Both the position numbers and the translations under genes were made by a program. DNA of 64,000 nucleotides, from NCBI RefSeq assembly GCF_963675165.1, contig NC_087382.1, forward strand, positions 5,876,315 through 5,940,314, written 5' to 3'. Of this stretch, positions 46,196 through 57,124 are shown piece after piece; position 1 is the first letter of the stretch, and the number at the start of each line of letters is the position of its first letter. The DNA is from Halichondria panicea. Taxonomy: Eukaryota; Porifera; Demospongiae; Suberitida; Halichondriidae. Under the pieces are notes generated by a model, which saw only the letters and a list, made by a program, of their open reading frames with translations, ran no database searches and was not told the DNA's origin.

Positions 46196-49013
46196 ATGCT
46201 GTCTAGAAGTATTCTCAGCTGGTTAGTGCTACTGACCCTAGCTACTGTTACCAGGAGTGAGCACTATCACATTGTGCCAGTAGATTCAACCGACTTGTGT
46301 CATGGCTATCGAAATGGAACTTGTTTCACTCTGGAGCAGCTTGTTCAAACAGACCTGTTATCTGGTGGAGACAATCTCACCTTGAGCTTTCTACCTGGAG
46401 ATCATGTGCTAACTGAGCAGCTATTGATTTGTAACTTCTCACATGTGCAAATCACTGGCCAGAACACAAGTACAGCTGTAGTTGGATTCCATAGCAATGG
46501 TCGTTTTGTTAGTATTACCAATTTGAATATTGAACGCTTGGGTTTCGTTGGAGCGAATGTTGGATCACAAAACTCACATCAAGGATTGATCATTGACGGT
46601 GCCAATGATGTGTACATCAAAGACTGCTACTTCTCGGACTTTGTATTACTCAATCAAGCGGAAAACCACCTCGTTAAGATTGTTAATACTCAAACTGCAA
46701 CAATTGAAAGCATATGGGTTAGGCAGCTCGGATTCTAACCACTTCAACACATTCATGACTAATAACACGGCTACCCAGTTGGGAGCAGATATCTACGGAG
46801 GTCTGTTGGACAGGTGTTCAATAAGTCAAAGTGCTGAATATCACATTTCTTCAAATGGATTGGACTACATAAATAACACCATAAAATCCTCCACCGAATT
46901 ATCAATCTCCTCTAGGCCTGTTCAGGTAATTTTTTGCAACAATGACTATAGTTTTATTTCTACAAGAAAGGGACACACATTTAGAATCAGTGTTATGGCT
47001 GTTGACCAAGTTGGAATTCCAACGAATGCCACAATTCATAGTTCTGTTATCACTACGAGTGGAGTTGGTCGTCTCAAAGAAGGACAGACAGAACAAGAAG
47101 TTGACAATCAGTGCACAGAATTAGAGTACAAGGTATTTTCACAAGATAGCTCTGCTCAGGTGGAACTCTATGCCGTGGGTCCATGCTACAATTTAGGAAT
47201 TTCAAGACAAAATATAAATATTTCTTTTCAACCCTGCACATGCGCTATTGGACTCAAACCAATTCAGTCCGATATTGAGTGCAAATGTGACTGTGACTCA
47301 GACTTGCAACAAGGATATCAGATAACAAACTGTTCTGAAAAAAATGGAACCATAAAGCTGGAAAGTAATAACAATATATGGATAGAAGTCATAAATACGA
47401 CCAATGGAACAGGGTATGTCGTTAGTAACTGTACATTTGACTATTGCGTGCAAAAACCAGTCAACATCAGTCTAAGTAACCCTGAAAAACAGTGTGCTTA
47501 CAATCGAAGTGGTGTTTTGTGTGGAGAATGTGAACCAGGACTGAGTCTCGTGTTGGCTACGTCAAGATGTGAACGATGCTCTGATAATTACCTTCTTCTA
47601 CTAATACCATTTGCGCTGGCAGGCATATTGCTAGTTGCTTTAATTCTCCTGCTCAATATCACTATAGCAACTGGAAATATTCATGGCCTCATTCTTTACG
47701 CCAACATAGTAGCTGCTAATAGAGTAATTTTCCTTCCTAGTTTAAACAACTTTTTAACAGTTTTTGTATCATGGGCGAATCTTGACTTGGGAATTGAGAC
47801 ATGCTTTTACAATGGAATGAACTCTCAAGGGAAAGTGCTCCTTCAACTTGTCTTTCCCGCTTACATGTTTCTTCTAATGTTTTTTATTATCATTTTAAGC
47901 AAATATTTTAACTCATTTGCAAAGCTCCTCTCCAACAGGAATCCAGTTGCTGCCTTAGGCACACTCGTCCTACTCTCTTACTCCAAACTCTTACGGTTTG
48001 TCATCGCTGCACTGCAACACAGGGTCTTGGATTATCCTAATGGTACAAGTGATATAGTTTGGCTCTACGACGGCAATGTGCAATATTTCACTCGCGATCA
48101 CATCCCTCGGTTTGTTGCTGCAGCCATAATCCTCATTGTGGGTGGATTGTTCACTGTACTGCTCTTCTTTGGACAATGGTTTCCACGCTGTTCCAAGGTT
48201 ATGATATGGACCAAGAACACAAAGTACACTGGCTTCATGGATGCATACCATGCTCCATTCACTCCCAAGCATCGCTACTGGGTGGGACTGCTTCTCTTTG
48301 CTCTAATTATTCATAATCTAGTAGCTGCCATGGCTCTCGAAACTTACCTCCCTATTCTATCAGCCGGGGTTCTGTCAGTTGGACTGATTGTCTGGAAACT
48401 ACTAAATAATCGTTTGTACAAAAGTAAGTTTTGTGATTCCCTCGAAACTCTCTATCTATTCAATGTTTTTATTCTTTCATTCGGCACCTCTTATGTCAAA
48501 GATACAAATAAAGATCAGTCAGCACTAGCCAATATTTCAATGGCTATATCATTCACCTTATTTGTGACAACACTCTGCTATCACTTTTACCAATTCGTAC
48601 TCAAGAAGAGTAATACATGGCTGAAGATAGAAGACACCATAAGAAACTTACGAGCTGGTGCTGCAGACATGAGACTCCGACGAGCTAACAATGGCCGGGA
48701 AATGTATCAGCCGGTAGCCTATGAAAATGATGAAGATAAATTACTCGAAGCAGTAGACGACTATGAACAAAGAGACGCCTTGAACCCACCTTACACTGAT
48801 AGAGCCGTGGAAGAAGCTGACCCTGACCGTTACATCACTCCTCCCATCATCAGACCAGCCACAAGGCCGGACCAGCTGAGACTCTCCTACATGGATGAAC
48901 TAGCCCCTCTCACCACAGAGGACTATAGAAGACCAGCCCCTCCCCCTCCAAGAGTCAACCATCGTTCTGCTGTTACACACACAGAAATAGGCCCCATACG
49001 CAATGAAGTGTGA
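46196..49013 (+). pseudogene. Copy D: family member lacking the beta-helix, frame broken at the deletion
   Basis: Codons from 46196 give a normal signal peptide and N-terminal domain to TATIES, then an internal deletion near 46712 joins straight to the post-helix segment (NHFNTFMTNNTATQLGADIY). Nearly the whole GGAI region is missing, and the join changes frame (stop at 46736). The downstream frame is fully open to 49013: Cys-rich segment, all membrane segments and tail (SYMDELAPLTTEDYRR), differing from A at many residues. Options: a recently broken gene, a gene using an internal ATG to make a helix-less membrane protein, or an unseen splice restoring frame. Its upstream promoter is intact. 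Confidence 0.75.
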
Positions 49014-50128
49014 ACTGTCTTATTTAGCTGAAGTACCTTATCATGTAAATAACATTTGTAGGCATTGTTAGTTCCAACAGTTAGTGTCGTTAGCACTTTT
49101 TATGTCACTATAGTTTAAAGAGAGATATGCTTTTTTGTAGATTCTTGTAGATTTATTTTTTGTAGAGATTTAATGGCATATATGAATTGTTTCGATTCAC
49201 ACATAATTATCTACGCTACCAATAGATTAAATTCATGAGGTCAATTACCAAAGAGTAAAACCATACTATGTAGGTGTATAGTTTAAATGAACCTTCCAGA
49301 GTTAATTTCTCACCATTGCCTGTTCCCTCCAGAATCTCGATCCTTGCCACCGTTTTAGACATGGCACGCTCACTTCATAAACTTCTTCATCATCACATTC
49401 CGTGCTTATAAAGCAATCACTCAGTTCTCATCTGTCGACAATACTAACAATTCAACCAAGTGTTGTCCTCAAGAGGTCCACATGCATACATACATGCACA
49501 CAATTGATAACAATGGTACTGCTGCATGTATCTAACGGTAGTAGCGCCAGGTCTGGCAGATTATGTGAGCATAACTTTCCATGCATTCCACATGCAAACA
49601 ATTAGTTAAGTGAAGTACATAATTATAATAATTGGTACAAGCAGTTGTATACATTACAAGCTTTAGCTGAGCTACAGTACATCACCTTGAACACACTCTA
49701 AACAACAAGGTCAGGAAGTAGATAATAATTAACCTTTTCAATACAATTTCTCTGCATAGTACCTAGTATATAATTATGTACAGGTACAGCTGAGGGAGCC
49801 TGGCTGGCCTGAGGCATCTTCAGACATATATAATTATAATTATGGATCTATAGACATGCAAGGGGGAAGGGCTCATGTGATGTGTGAAAATATTGGTCCC
49901 ATTGTGTTTTAACTGCATGCAGACAATAGTGTTTCAATTCAGCAACAAAAGCACTGACAGCACATTTCTATCAACATTTCAGAAATAACGATTGAAGACA
50001 GAGAACATAGTCACATTACAGTGATGCTTTGAGCAATAAAAACAAAATCACGACGGAGATATGACACACATAATAAATTATAATAATTTTACAATGCTAT
50101 AGTACTTGACGTCTGCACCCAACCCTGT
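49014..50128. other. Intergenic region with a minus-strand first-exon-like piece
   Basis: On the minus strand, 49362-49314 reads ATG (MSKTVARIEILEGTGNG) and ends at a GTGAGAA donor. The RIEILEGTGNG part recurs, fused to more coding-like sequence, at 25252-25142. The rest is AT-rich with nothing recognised. Confidence 0.5.
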
Positions 50129-53100
50129 TTATTTATCAGGCACTACAGTGAAATATTTATCCATTGCTGCCTCGCAGAATCTCTTACGGTAGAGTTCAGG
50201 GTACACGACAGTTGGTAGCGTCTTCCCAGCTGTCTTCTTGAGGAACATTTCCACCCTCTTATCCAGCGTAAAAGTACGGATATAGTCTGTTGGGGAGGAG
50301 AAGGAATATAATTATATGATCACAAAATTAATACACTTGACGTTCACAACTATTAAATTGACGAACGGATTGCAACTCATGATTAAAGTTATAAGACATC
50401 CTTAATTCAAAAATCTCTTTTAGAATATACAAACACTCTTCATGGCACAATCACAATCAACAAACGTCGAGAGGAACTGAACAAACGAAGTAGCTTATTG
50501 TTTTACAAGCCACACACACTTCCCCGCCCCCTCACAAGCTTACCAATAATTCCGACGACAAGTTCTCCCGTGGAGTCATCGATGCAAGTGAGTATAGAGA
50601 GTAGTCCATGATGGCGTTCTGTGCCAGGAACTCAGTGTCGGCTAGTATGGCCTGCATCAGTACACACTTGGAGTGGGGGTACACGTACACTGGGTTGCAG
50701 CAAATTGCTGGAGGGGGAGAATAAGTTATTATTATACTATATATATAGGACTCAGACACTTGCTATACTCGAGATACTACGTATATACAGCAGTGATTTC
50801 ATGCAGGCTTCTAAACCGTTAGCTTATATAGTTATTCTGCAGTGCTGGCTGTACATTAATAATATACTATAAATTTCACCACTCCATGCGGCAGTGATGG
50901 TGTGAGAGGGTATGCTGATATGTGCGCGAGAAACCTCACTACAGCAGTGATTTCATGCAGACTTCTCGCGTGCTACTAATCAGCTGACAGTTAGTTTAAA
51001 TAAGTATCACGTACATGCATTGAAGGTAGTTCTCATCCAACAGTACGTCGCCACTGCTCTCTTTAGATGGATCAATGAATCGACTTCTCATGGAGCCCTT
51101 CAAATCAAACACCTTGTTGATGCTGTGCTCGTAGAGGAGGTTCTCCATCACTAGAACATCCAATCGCTTTGAGGAACCGGTACGAGAGTTGCGGAACCCA
51201 ATACTGTATGCACCGAGGATCTTGGCCAAGGTGAAGGTCTCTGGAAATGTATTGGCAACCACAGGTTCAAAAAAATTAATTTCAAACACTCAGGGATATT
51301 CTTTTTTTTTACGTATACATATATAAGTATATTAATGTGCAGCCAGCACTCTACAGAATAACTATATGGCATCCAAAAAGTTCCATATACCTTATCTTCC
51401 AGAGCCTTTGTGACGTGCTTGAGGTAGTGAGGAGCAAAGAGCTCGAATGATGATATCTCTATTGACTTGACCTGCTTCAGAATGAATCTATCATCTGAGA
51501 AATAAAAAGTTAAAGTGGTGGTAACAATACCTTAAGGTGACATATTTTCGCGTGTATTAATTTCTGCTATTTCTGCAAATGGAGTAAAATCGCAAAAATT
51601 AGTACTCGCAAATAATTGGCCGCCCTCTTGTTTAATGTATCCAGATCGACATTCGCAAACAACTATACCAGCAAAATGTACAAAACTGTAAAAACGCAAA
51701 CAAATCTACCTGTGAAAATATGTCACCTTAAGGTAGTCCACGATTAAAGAGTAGTTGGTATAGTACATGTGCCGTTGGACAGTTATTGTTGTGCTATAAC
51801 ATTATGCACACAAGCACGTAGCTAACTTTTGTAAGCGTTATGATTATACCTGCTACTTTGCAGAAAGCTGATCTCGACTTTCCTCCTTTAGCATCGTACT
51901 TGATACAATGAGACAGTGAACAAATAAAACTGAAGGGAATACAATAAAACAACGCACAGTTTCTGTAAATTCCTACACGCATGCATGCATGCATGCCAGT
52001 AAAAGTATAGGTGTCTTGAAGTTACCCTCTATATAGCAGTGAATGCCCGCCCCCCTCCATAGTATACACACCTCTCTTCTCCACTGGGGAAGATGAGCTC
52101 CCTCAATTCTCTGAACTTCTCAGCATAGTAGACCTTGCAGAAGAAACTGGCTAACTTGTCAGGACTAGTGAACTCTGAACAAAATCAATGGCCACATCAT
52201 AATTATAAATTATATGCATGATTGTAATAATAGTAGGTGTAAAAATAAGAAGAGTAGCACTGTGAACTGTACATGGCTGATAATACTGTATCAATTCTAA
52301 TACTAATTGGATTACACTAAGCTTTATGACTGATAATTTTATCGTAAGTAAGCAAACATGCAGTATATAGAGCAATTACAACACAGTCCTTACCTAAACT
52401 GACATGTGACGTTGTTTTCCCAGAGTCTATTTCATCAGCTCCACCTAGTCCAACATTAGGCCCCACCCCCTCCGTAGACGGGTCGCTCAACCATGATGAC
52501 GCTATGCTCGGGTTATATGACTTCACAGAGAAGCTGGTCGTGAGTTCTGCCTTCTTGGACGAGGTTTCTAGTGCCTCAGGTGCGGTTTGAATTGACGCTG
52601 AACCAGAGAAGAGGCTAATACCCGATCCCTTCTTCTTGAGTTCGTTTATGACGGCTTTCAGGTTTGTCTTGATATTGGCTGCATTAGCACCAGGTGGTAG
52701 TCCTTTCTCGGAATCACTCGTATGTCGTTTCTTATAAAATGGTTGAGGAAACTTGAAATAACTGAAATGACACAATTGAAAATACGTACAATGCATACGA
52801 TACTTACGGTTTAGGGCTTGAAGTGGGTGCTGGTTTGACCTCTGTGACCTTTACTGAAGCTCTGCTCAATTTAACAGCAGTCCGTTCCTGAAGCAGTTTT
52901 AGTTTGCGTAAATACTCCCGGGAACTCAGAGCAAAGGCGATGATGGATGTCGGCTCCTTCTCGTAGATGCTCAATGGGAATAGTGATAATGCTATGCATC
53001 GAGTGATGCTCGTTGTTTGAGAATGGAGACAACAAACGTTGAAACGGATATGAGAGCACCCCCGTCTTTTTTCCCCGCTGCCTCCTCTCCCTATTGTAAG

Positions 53101-53870
53101 GATTGTAAGGATTAACATTGAGAATGTGTACACATGCAGTACATGCAGCTAAAACACTTCAGGATATGCAACCCTGATAACAGCTGCATCTAGTACGATC
53201 TGACCTTCAGAGTGACTCTCTGTGGCCTCCTTTCCCTAAAGTAAAAGATGTAGCAGTGATAATATGTACATGCATGCAGCTAAAACACTTAAGGGATATG
53301 CAACCCATCATAGATAATAGAGAAACCCATGCACCTTGAAGGCTCTGTAGTGGGGATAATGGACTGTATGGGTGTGCTGTGGGTGGAGCTAGTGAGCGTG
53401 ACAGTAGTGGCCAGACTGTCTCGAGAACTCTACCGTCTTTTTCTCTCATCTTGCAGACAAGACTCTCATTTTACTGTCCAGGTCTTCTAGGCTGTGGGGG
53501 GTGAAAAAGTGAGGGGATGAGGTGTGAAGTGTGGGGGTTGGGGCATGGGTTAAGTGACGGGGAGGGTAATGAGGTATGGAGGTGGTGGAATGAGTGAAGG
53601 GGAGGTGAGATATGAACTCAGCAGCACATCATTTTCCCATGCACCCACTTGTATGTTCCAACAGTCCACCATGCATGCAGGTCTGCTATACATCTCTTGA
53701 GGTCTACAATGCTGTCTTCTGCAAGTTGCCGATAATGCTAGCCTCCCTCTCGTGGTCAATCTTCATGCCCTCTTTTTGTGCCTCCTCAGCGGACATTCAA
53801 GTACGACCAGGTCCTTCAGCTTCCTCACCTTTGACCTCACTTAGTGCATCTCACTCAGTCCTATAGATAG
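50129..53870 (-). pseudogene. PIKFYVE: PIKfyve 3' fragment (phosphatidylinositol 3-phosphate 5-kinase), with frameshift
   Basis: Exons I can place: about 52985-52808, 52761-52394, 52174-52072, 51929-51850, 51494-51391, 51238-51019, 50707-50544 and 50286-50129. They cover the linker (EKEPTSIIAFALSS) and kinase domain (GGKSRSAF, DDRFILKQV, LAKILGAYSIGFRNS, VMENLLYEHS, VFDLKGSMRSR, LDENYL, MDYSL, GELVVGII, YIRTFTLDKR) and end VVYPELYRKRF...AMDKYF, as PIKfyve does. In the 50707-50544 exon the frame changes by a 2-nt TA excess between MDYSL and CIDDSTGELVV (about 50593). The 51019 donor appears to be GC. More distal pieces (53207-53449, 53690-53860) look coding but are not placed. FYVE, DEP and chaperonin-like parts are absent; array DNA starts at 53.9 kb. 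Full-length PIKfyve makes PI(3,5)P2 on endosomes. Confidence 0.7.
51536..51727. mobile_element. 192-bp piggyBac-type MITE
   Basis: The ends GGTGACATATTTTCGC and GAAAATATGTCACC are inverted repeats flanked by TTAA on both sides (51532-51535, 51728-51731). It sits in a PIKfyve intron. Confidence 0.85.
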
Positions 53871-54329
53871 TTTAGTACCAACAATTTTAGTCAAATTGCA
53901 CAGAATCAATCAATATAGTGATCACTTGGTGTATCCAAATAACAAAGCTTCTCAGAAGGGTGGAGCGATTGATGTTCACTCAGGTAATGTGTCCATCTCC
54001 AACAGTGAGCTGACAAAAAACCCTGCTAACCATGGTGAGCGATTGGTGTTGACTCAGGTAATCTACCGGTATCCATTTACAACAGTGAGCTCACAAACAA
54101 CAGAGCTGATAACGGTGGAGCAATTTAGGTTTACATAAACAGCTGTGTGTGCATCTCCCACAGTGAGCTGACACACAACAGAGCTGAGTATGGTGGAGCG
54201 ATTGGTGTTCATCACTCAGGTAAATTAATGTGTCCATCTCCAATAGTGAGCTGACAACTATAGTGAGGGTGGAACAATTCATGTCTCCTAATTTTCCACC
54301 TTGATCATCAACAACACTAACATTACTAA

Positions 54330-55079
54330 CTAGGGTGACACAAGGTGTCATGGGGCGAGCGTGTTAGCAGTACAGGTGGTTCACATCTATGTGTTGTGAA
54401 TAGCTATGCCTGTCTTGTTCCAAGCGTGCCTGTCTGGCCTCAGGAGTTTCTGTAGAAAAAAGCACTGGCTTATCATCATGAACGCCACTTGTCAGTGGCA
54501 CTTACCCGAGGCTCTGCTGGTTTGAGTTGAAGCAGCCATTTGCTGTAGGCGTGCCTGTCTGGCCTCAGGAGTATCTGTAATGAAAATTACACTGGCTTAT
54601 ATCACCTGTACGCCGCCTGTACTTACCTTAAGCTCTGCTGGTTTGGGTGGAAGCAGCCATTTGCTGTAGGCGTGCCTGCCTGGCCTCAGGAGTCTCTGTG
54701 TCCCGTCTCAGTTGCTGGGATGCTCTATTGGCATCCAGTGCAATGGTAGTACCTTGAATCTTGAGTGCCCTGTGCTTTTCTCTGCGTTTGGCTAGCCTGA
54801 CTTCTTTCTCTTCAGTTGTTTCTTGGGCTCTTGCTTGTGTGTCTCGATCCCTCCTTATTCGAAGTCTTTCTTGTTTGCTTTCATTGTCAGGATTCATTTT
54901 ATGCAACTTTTTCTTATGCCTCCAGTTGTGCAAAATACACGAGGAATACACGAAATTGGTCTAAGGACCGCGTGTGTAAAAACCGGCTATCAGGCCGTAC
55001 CACCGTACCATGACATACATACACACAGAGAAATTGTCTACCGAGGTCACTACGATAAGGCTCGCTACGCTCGCCCCAA
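54330..55079 (-). mobile_element. 750-bp Helitron in fragment X
   Basis: Read on the minus strand it ends with hairpin TGACAC-CTT-GTGTCA, then CCCTAG. It is inserted between A and T of ATGTTA|TTAGTAATG with no target duplication, as shown by the empty site in copies B and F. The 5' end reads TTGGGGCGAGCG. It carries the exons described at 54451-54951. Confidence 0.82.
54451..54951 (-). CDS. STPR-like repeat exons carried by the Helitron
   Basis: The first exon encodes MNPDNESKQERLRIRRDR then RDTQARAQETTEEKEVRLAK and ends TPEARQARLQQMAAS. Two further, shorter near-copies of the last 20 or so codons follow (about 54574-54506 and 54470-54451), each between an ACAG acceptor and a GTAAGT-type donor or stop. 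Charged RR.R.RA.ET.EE.. arrays are typical of STPR-type repeats found near the N-terminus of invertebrate Helitron or helicase-like genes. An in-frame TAA just before the first donor suggests decay. No Rep or helicase motif is present. Confidence 0.5.
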
Positions 55080-55180
55080 TAACATGGTCAGTTTGAACAT
55101 TTCGCAGTCATATGTAACATTCACTGGAATAAATATTGTCAGCAACAATGGTCGTTCTATTTAAGTTTTCAATAGTCGAG

Positions 55181-55820
55181 TGTATCAGTTGGACTGATTG
55201 GCTGGAAACTACTGAATAATCGTTTGTATAAAAGTAAGTTCTGTGATTCCCTCGAAAGTCTCTATCTACGCAATATTGTTTGTCTAGCATTTGGCACCTT
55301 ATATGTCAAATATACTAATAAAGATCTGTCAGCACTAGCCAATACTTCAATAGCTATATCATTCATCTTATTTGTGACAACCCTCTGCTACCATTTTTAT
55401 AATTTCGTACTCAAGAAAAGCAATACATGGCTAAAGATAGAAGAAACCATAAGAAACTTACGAGCTGATGCTGCAGACATGAGACTCCGACGAGCTAACA
55501 ATGCCCAGGAAATATATCAGCTGGTAGCCGATGAAAATGATGACGATGAATTACTCGAAGCAGTAGACAACTATGAACAAAGAGACCCCTTGGATCCACT
55601 TTACACTGATGGAGCAGAGGAAGAAGCTGACCCTGACCGTTACATCACTCCTCCCATCATCAGACCAGCCACGAGGCCGGAACAGCTGAGACTATCCTAC
55701 ATGGATGAACTAGCCCCCCTCACCACAGAAGACTATAGACAAGCCCCTCCCCCTCAAAAAGTCAACCATCGTCCTGCTGTTACACACACAGAAATCGGCC
55801 CCATACGTAATGAAGTGTGA
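55181..55820 (+). pseudogene. Fragment E: 3' end of a copy-A-like gene
   Basis: Open frame from the seventh or eighth membrane segment through the tail to TGA, nearly identical to copy A 31843-32477. I count three residue differences after LYKSKF (L to R, D to Y, L to P). It lacks any start or promoter of its own. Confidence 0.88.
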
Positions 55821-57124
55821 ACTCTCTTATTTAGCTGAGGTACTTTTTTATAACGTTCGTAGGCATTATTTCCAACAGTTACTGTCATTAGCAATTGGTT
55901 ATGTTAAAGAAAGAGAGGGAGATAATGATTTGGGCTTAATATTTGATTCCCAAAATGTTAACAAAGCAGTAATTGTACTGATAATAATTAATTAATTATA
56001 CACAAGACAGAAGAGCAGCAACCACCTACTATATAAAACGGCCCATCTTAGGTCCGGCTTTTCTCTTCTCTCAAGAGACAATTGAGCTATCAAAAATGCG
56101 TGCACAACATTTTGCTATTCTGTAAACACTAGGCTACCTTTAATATAGTGCGAAATTTTCGAGGCACTAAAAAGTTTCGTTGAATATGGGGTATATAAGC
56201 AGGATCTGGTGCTTGAGTGCATCATGTGATGTGAACAGAATAGACATGTTACAATTGCTGCTAGGGAAAAATAAAAACACCAAATTACGTTGCATATAGT
56301 TACGTATGAACGCAATACGCAATTCTAAAGGTCTTGGAAAAGAATATTAAAAGGTGTACTCATAAATCTGAGAAAGTATAATTATTCCCTTGGGTATCTT
56401 TTCAAAGTTCCCAGTGTGGCTATGATGGCTATCCTATATTATGTACCTTTAGGAGGACCACTATAACGAAACAATCAAATACCAAACGTGTATCGAAGAG
56501 TTGTTGGGAGTATCCTGTTTTGAAAACTTAGTACATGTAATAGATACTATATGCAGGAGTGCATGAGTAGGAGTATCCGACTCCAAGCACTTCTATACAC
56601 AATGCACAAGACTTAATCTAGATTGTCCAGTAGCTGCGTCACACTACGTAAGTATCATAGCAATCACAGAATGTATAGGAATACACTTATATACGGTGAA
56701 AATTCGCCTGACATCACAAAATGTCTGTTGACAGTGTGTAAGCGTGTGGTCAGGAGTGTATATGAACACTCATGGCGTGGTTATAGTTAGGTACATTTCC
56801 TACTTCATAGTTTATACAACAACAATTAAGTATTTGTAACGAAGCAATAGGAAAGTCTGGAATCGAATGTGCATGGGAGTCGAATACTCTTAATTCATAC
56901 TCCTGTAGACACACATCTCTATCTCAACTCCATTGATACATGTGATAAAAGAGCACTTGTTGACTATATTTATAATTAGAGCAAAAGTAGTTAAACAAAA
57001 AAGATTGCAACGTCCATTAAAAGTGAGTTGAAAACTATAATCTGCACACTAGACGGTATGCAGCTATTTAGCCATTTGAGAGCAGCATGATCATATAATA
57101 ATTATCATACATGGCACCTCAGAT
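55821..57124. other. Spacer E-F, duplicate of 32478-33846
   Basis: Same 3'UTR, upstream blocks and promoter (GATAAAAGAGCACTTGTTGA near 56942; AAAGTGAGTTGAAAAC donor near 57020) as before copy B. Differences are mostly AT-rich indels. Confidence 0.75.

Larger units (their letters stand above)
53912..55180 (+). pseudogene. Fragment X: mid-helix piece of a copy-B-like gene, split by a Helitron
   Basis: 53912-54329 and 55080-55180 match copy B 34780-35290, including B-specific marks (TATAGTGATCAC, CAGAAGGGTGG, the CCGGTATCC variant). At 55180/55181 it is fused to the 3' end of a copy-A-like gene. Confidence 0.85.

Noticed and set aside
51150..51372. Apparent frameshift at the KILGAYSIGF exon of PIKfyve
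   Set aside because: Using the second of two adjacent AGs (acceptor after CCAGAG, exon from 51238) restores the frame without any lesion.
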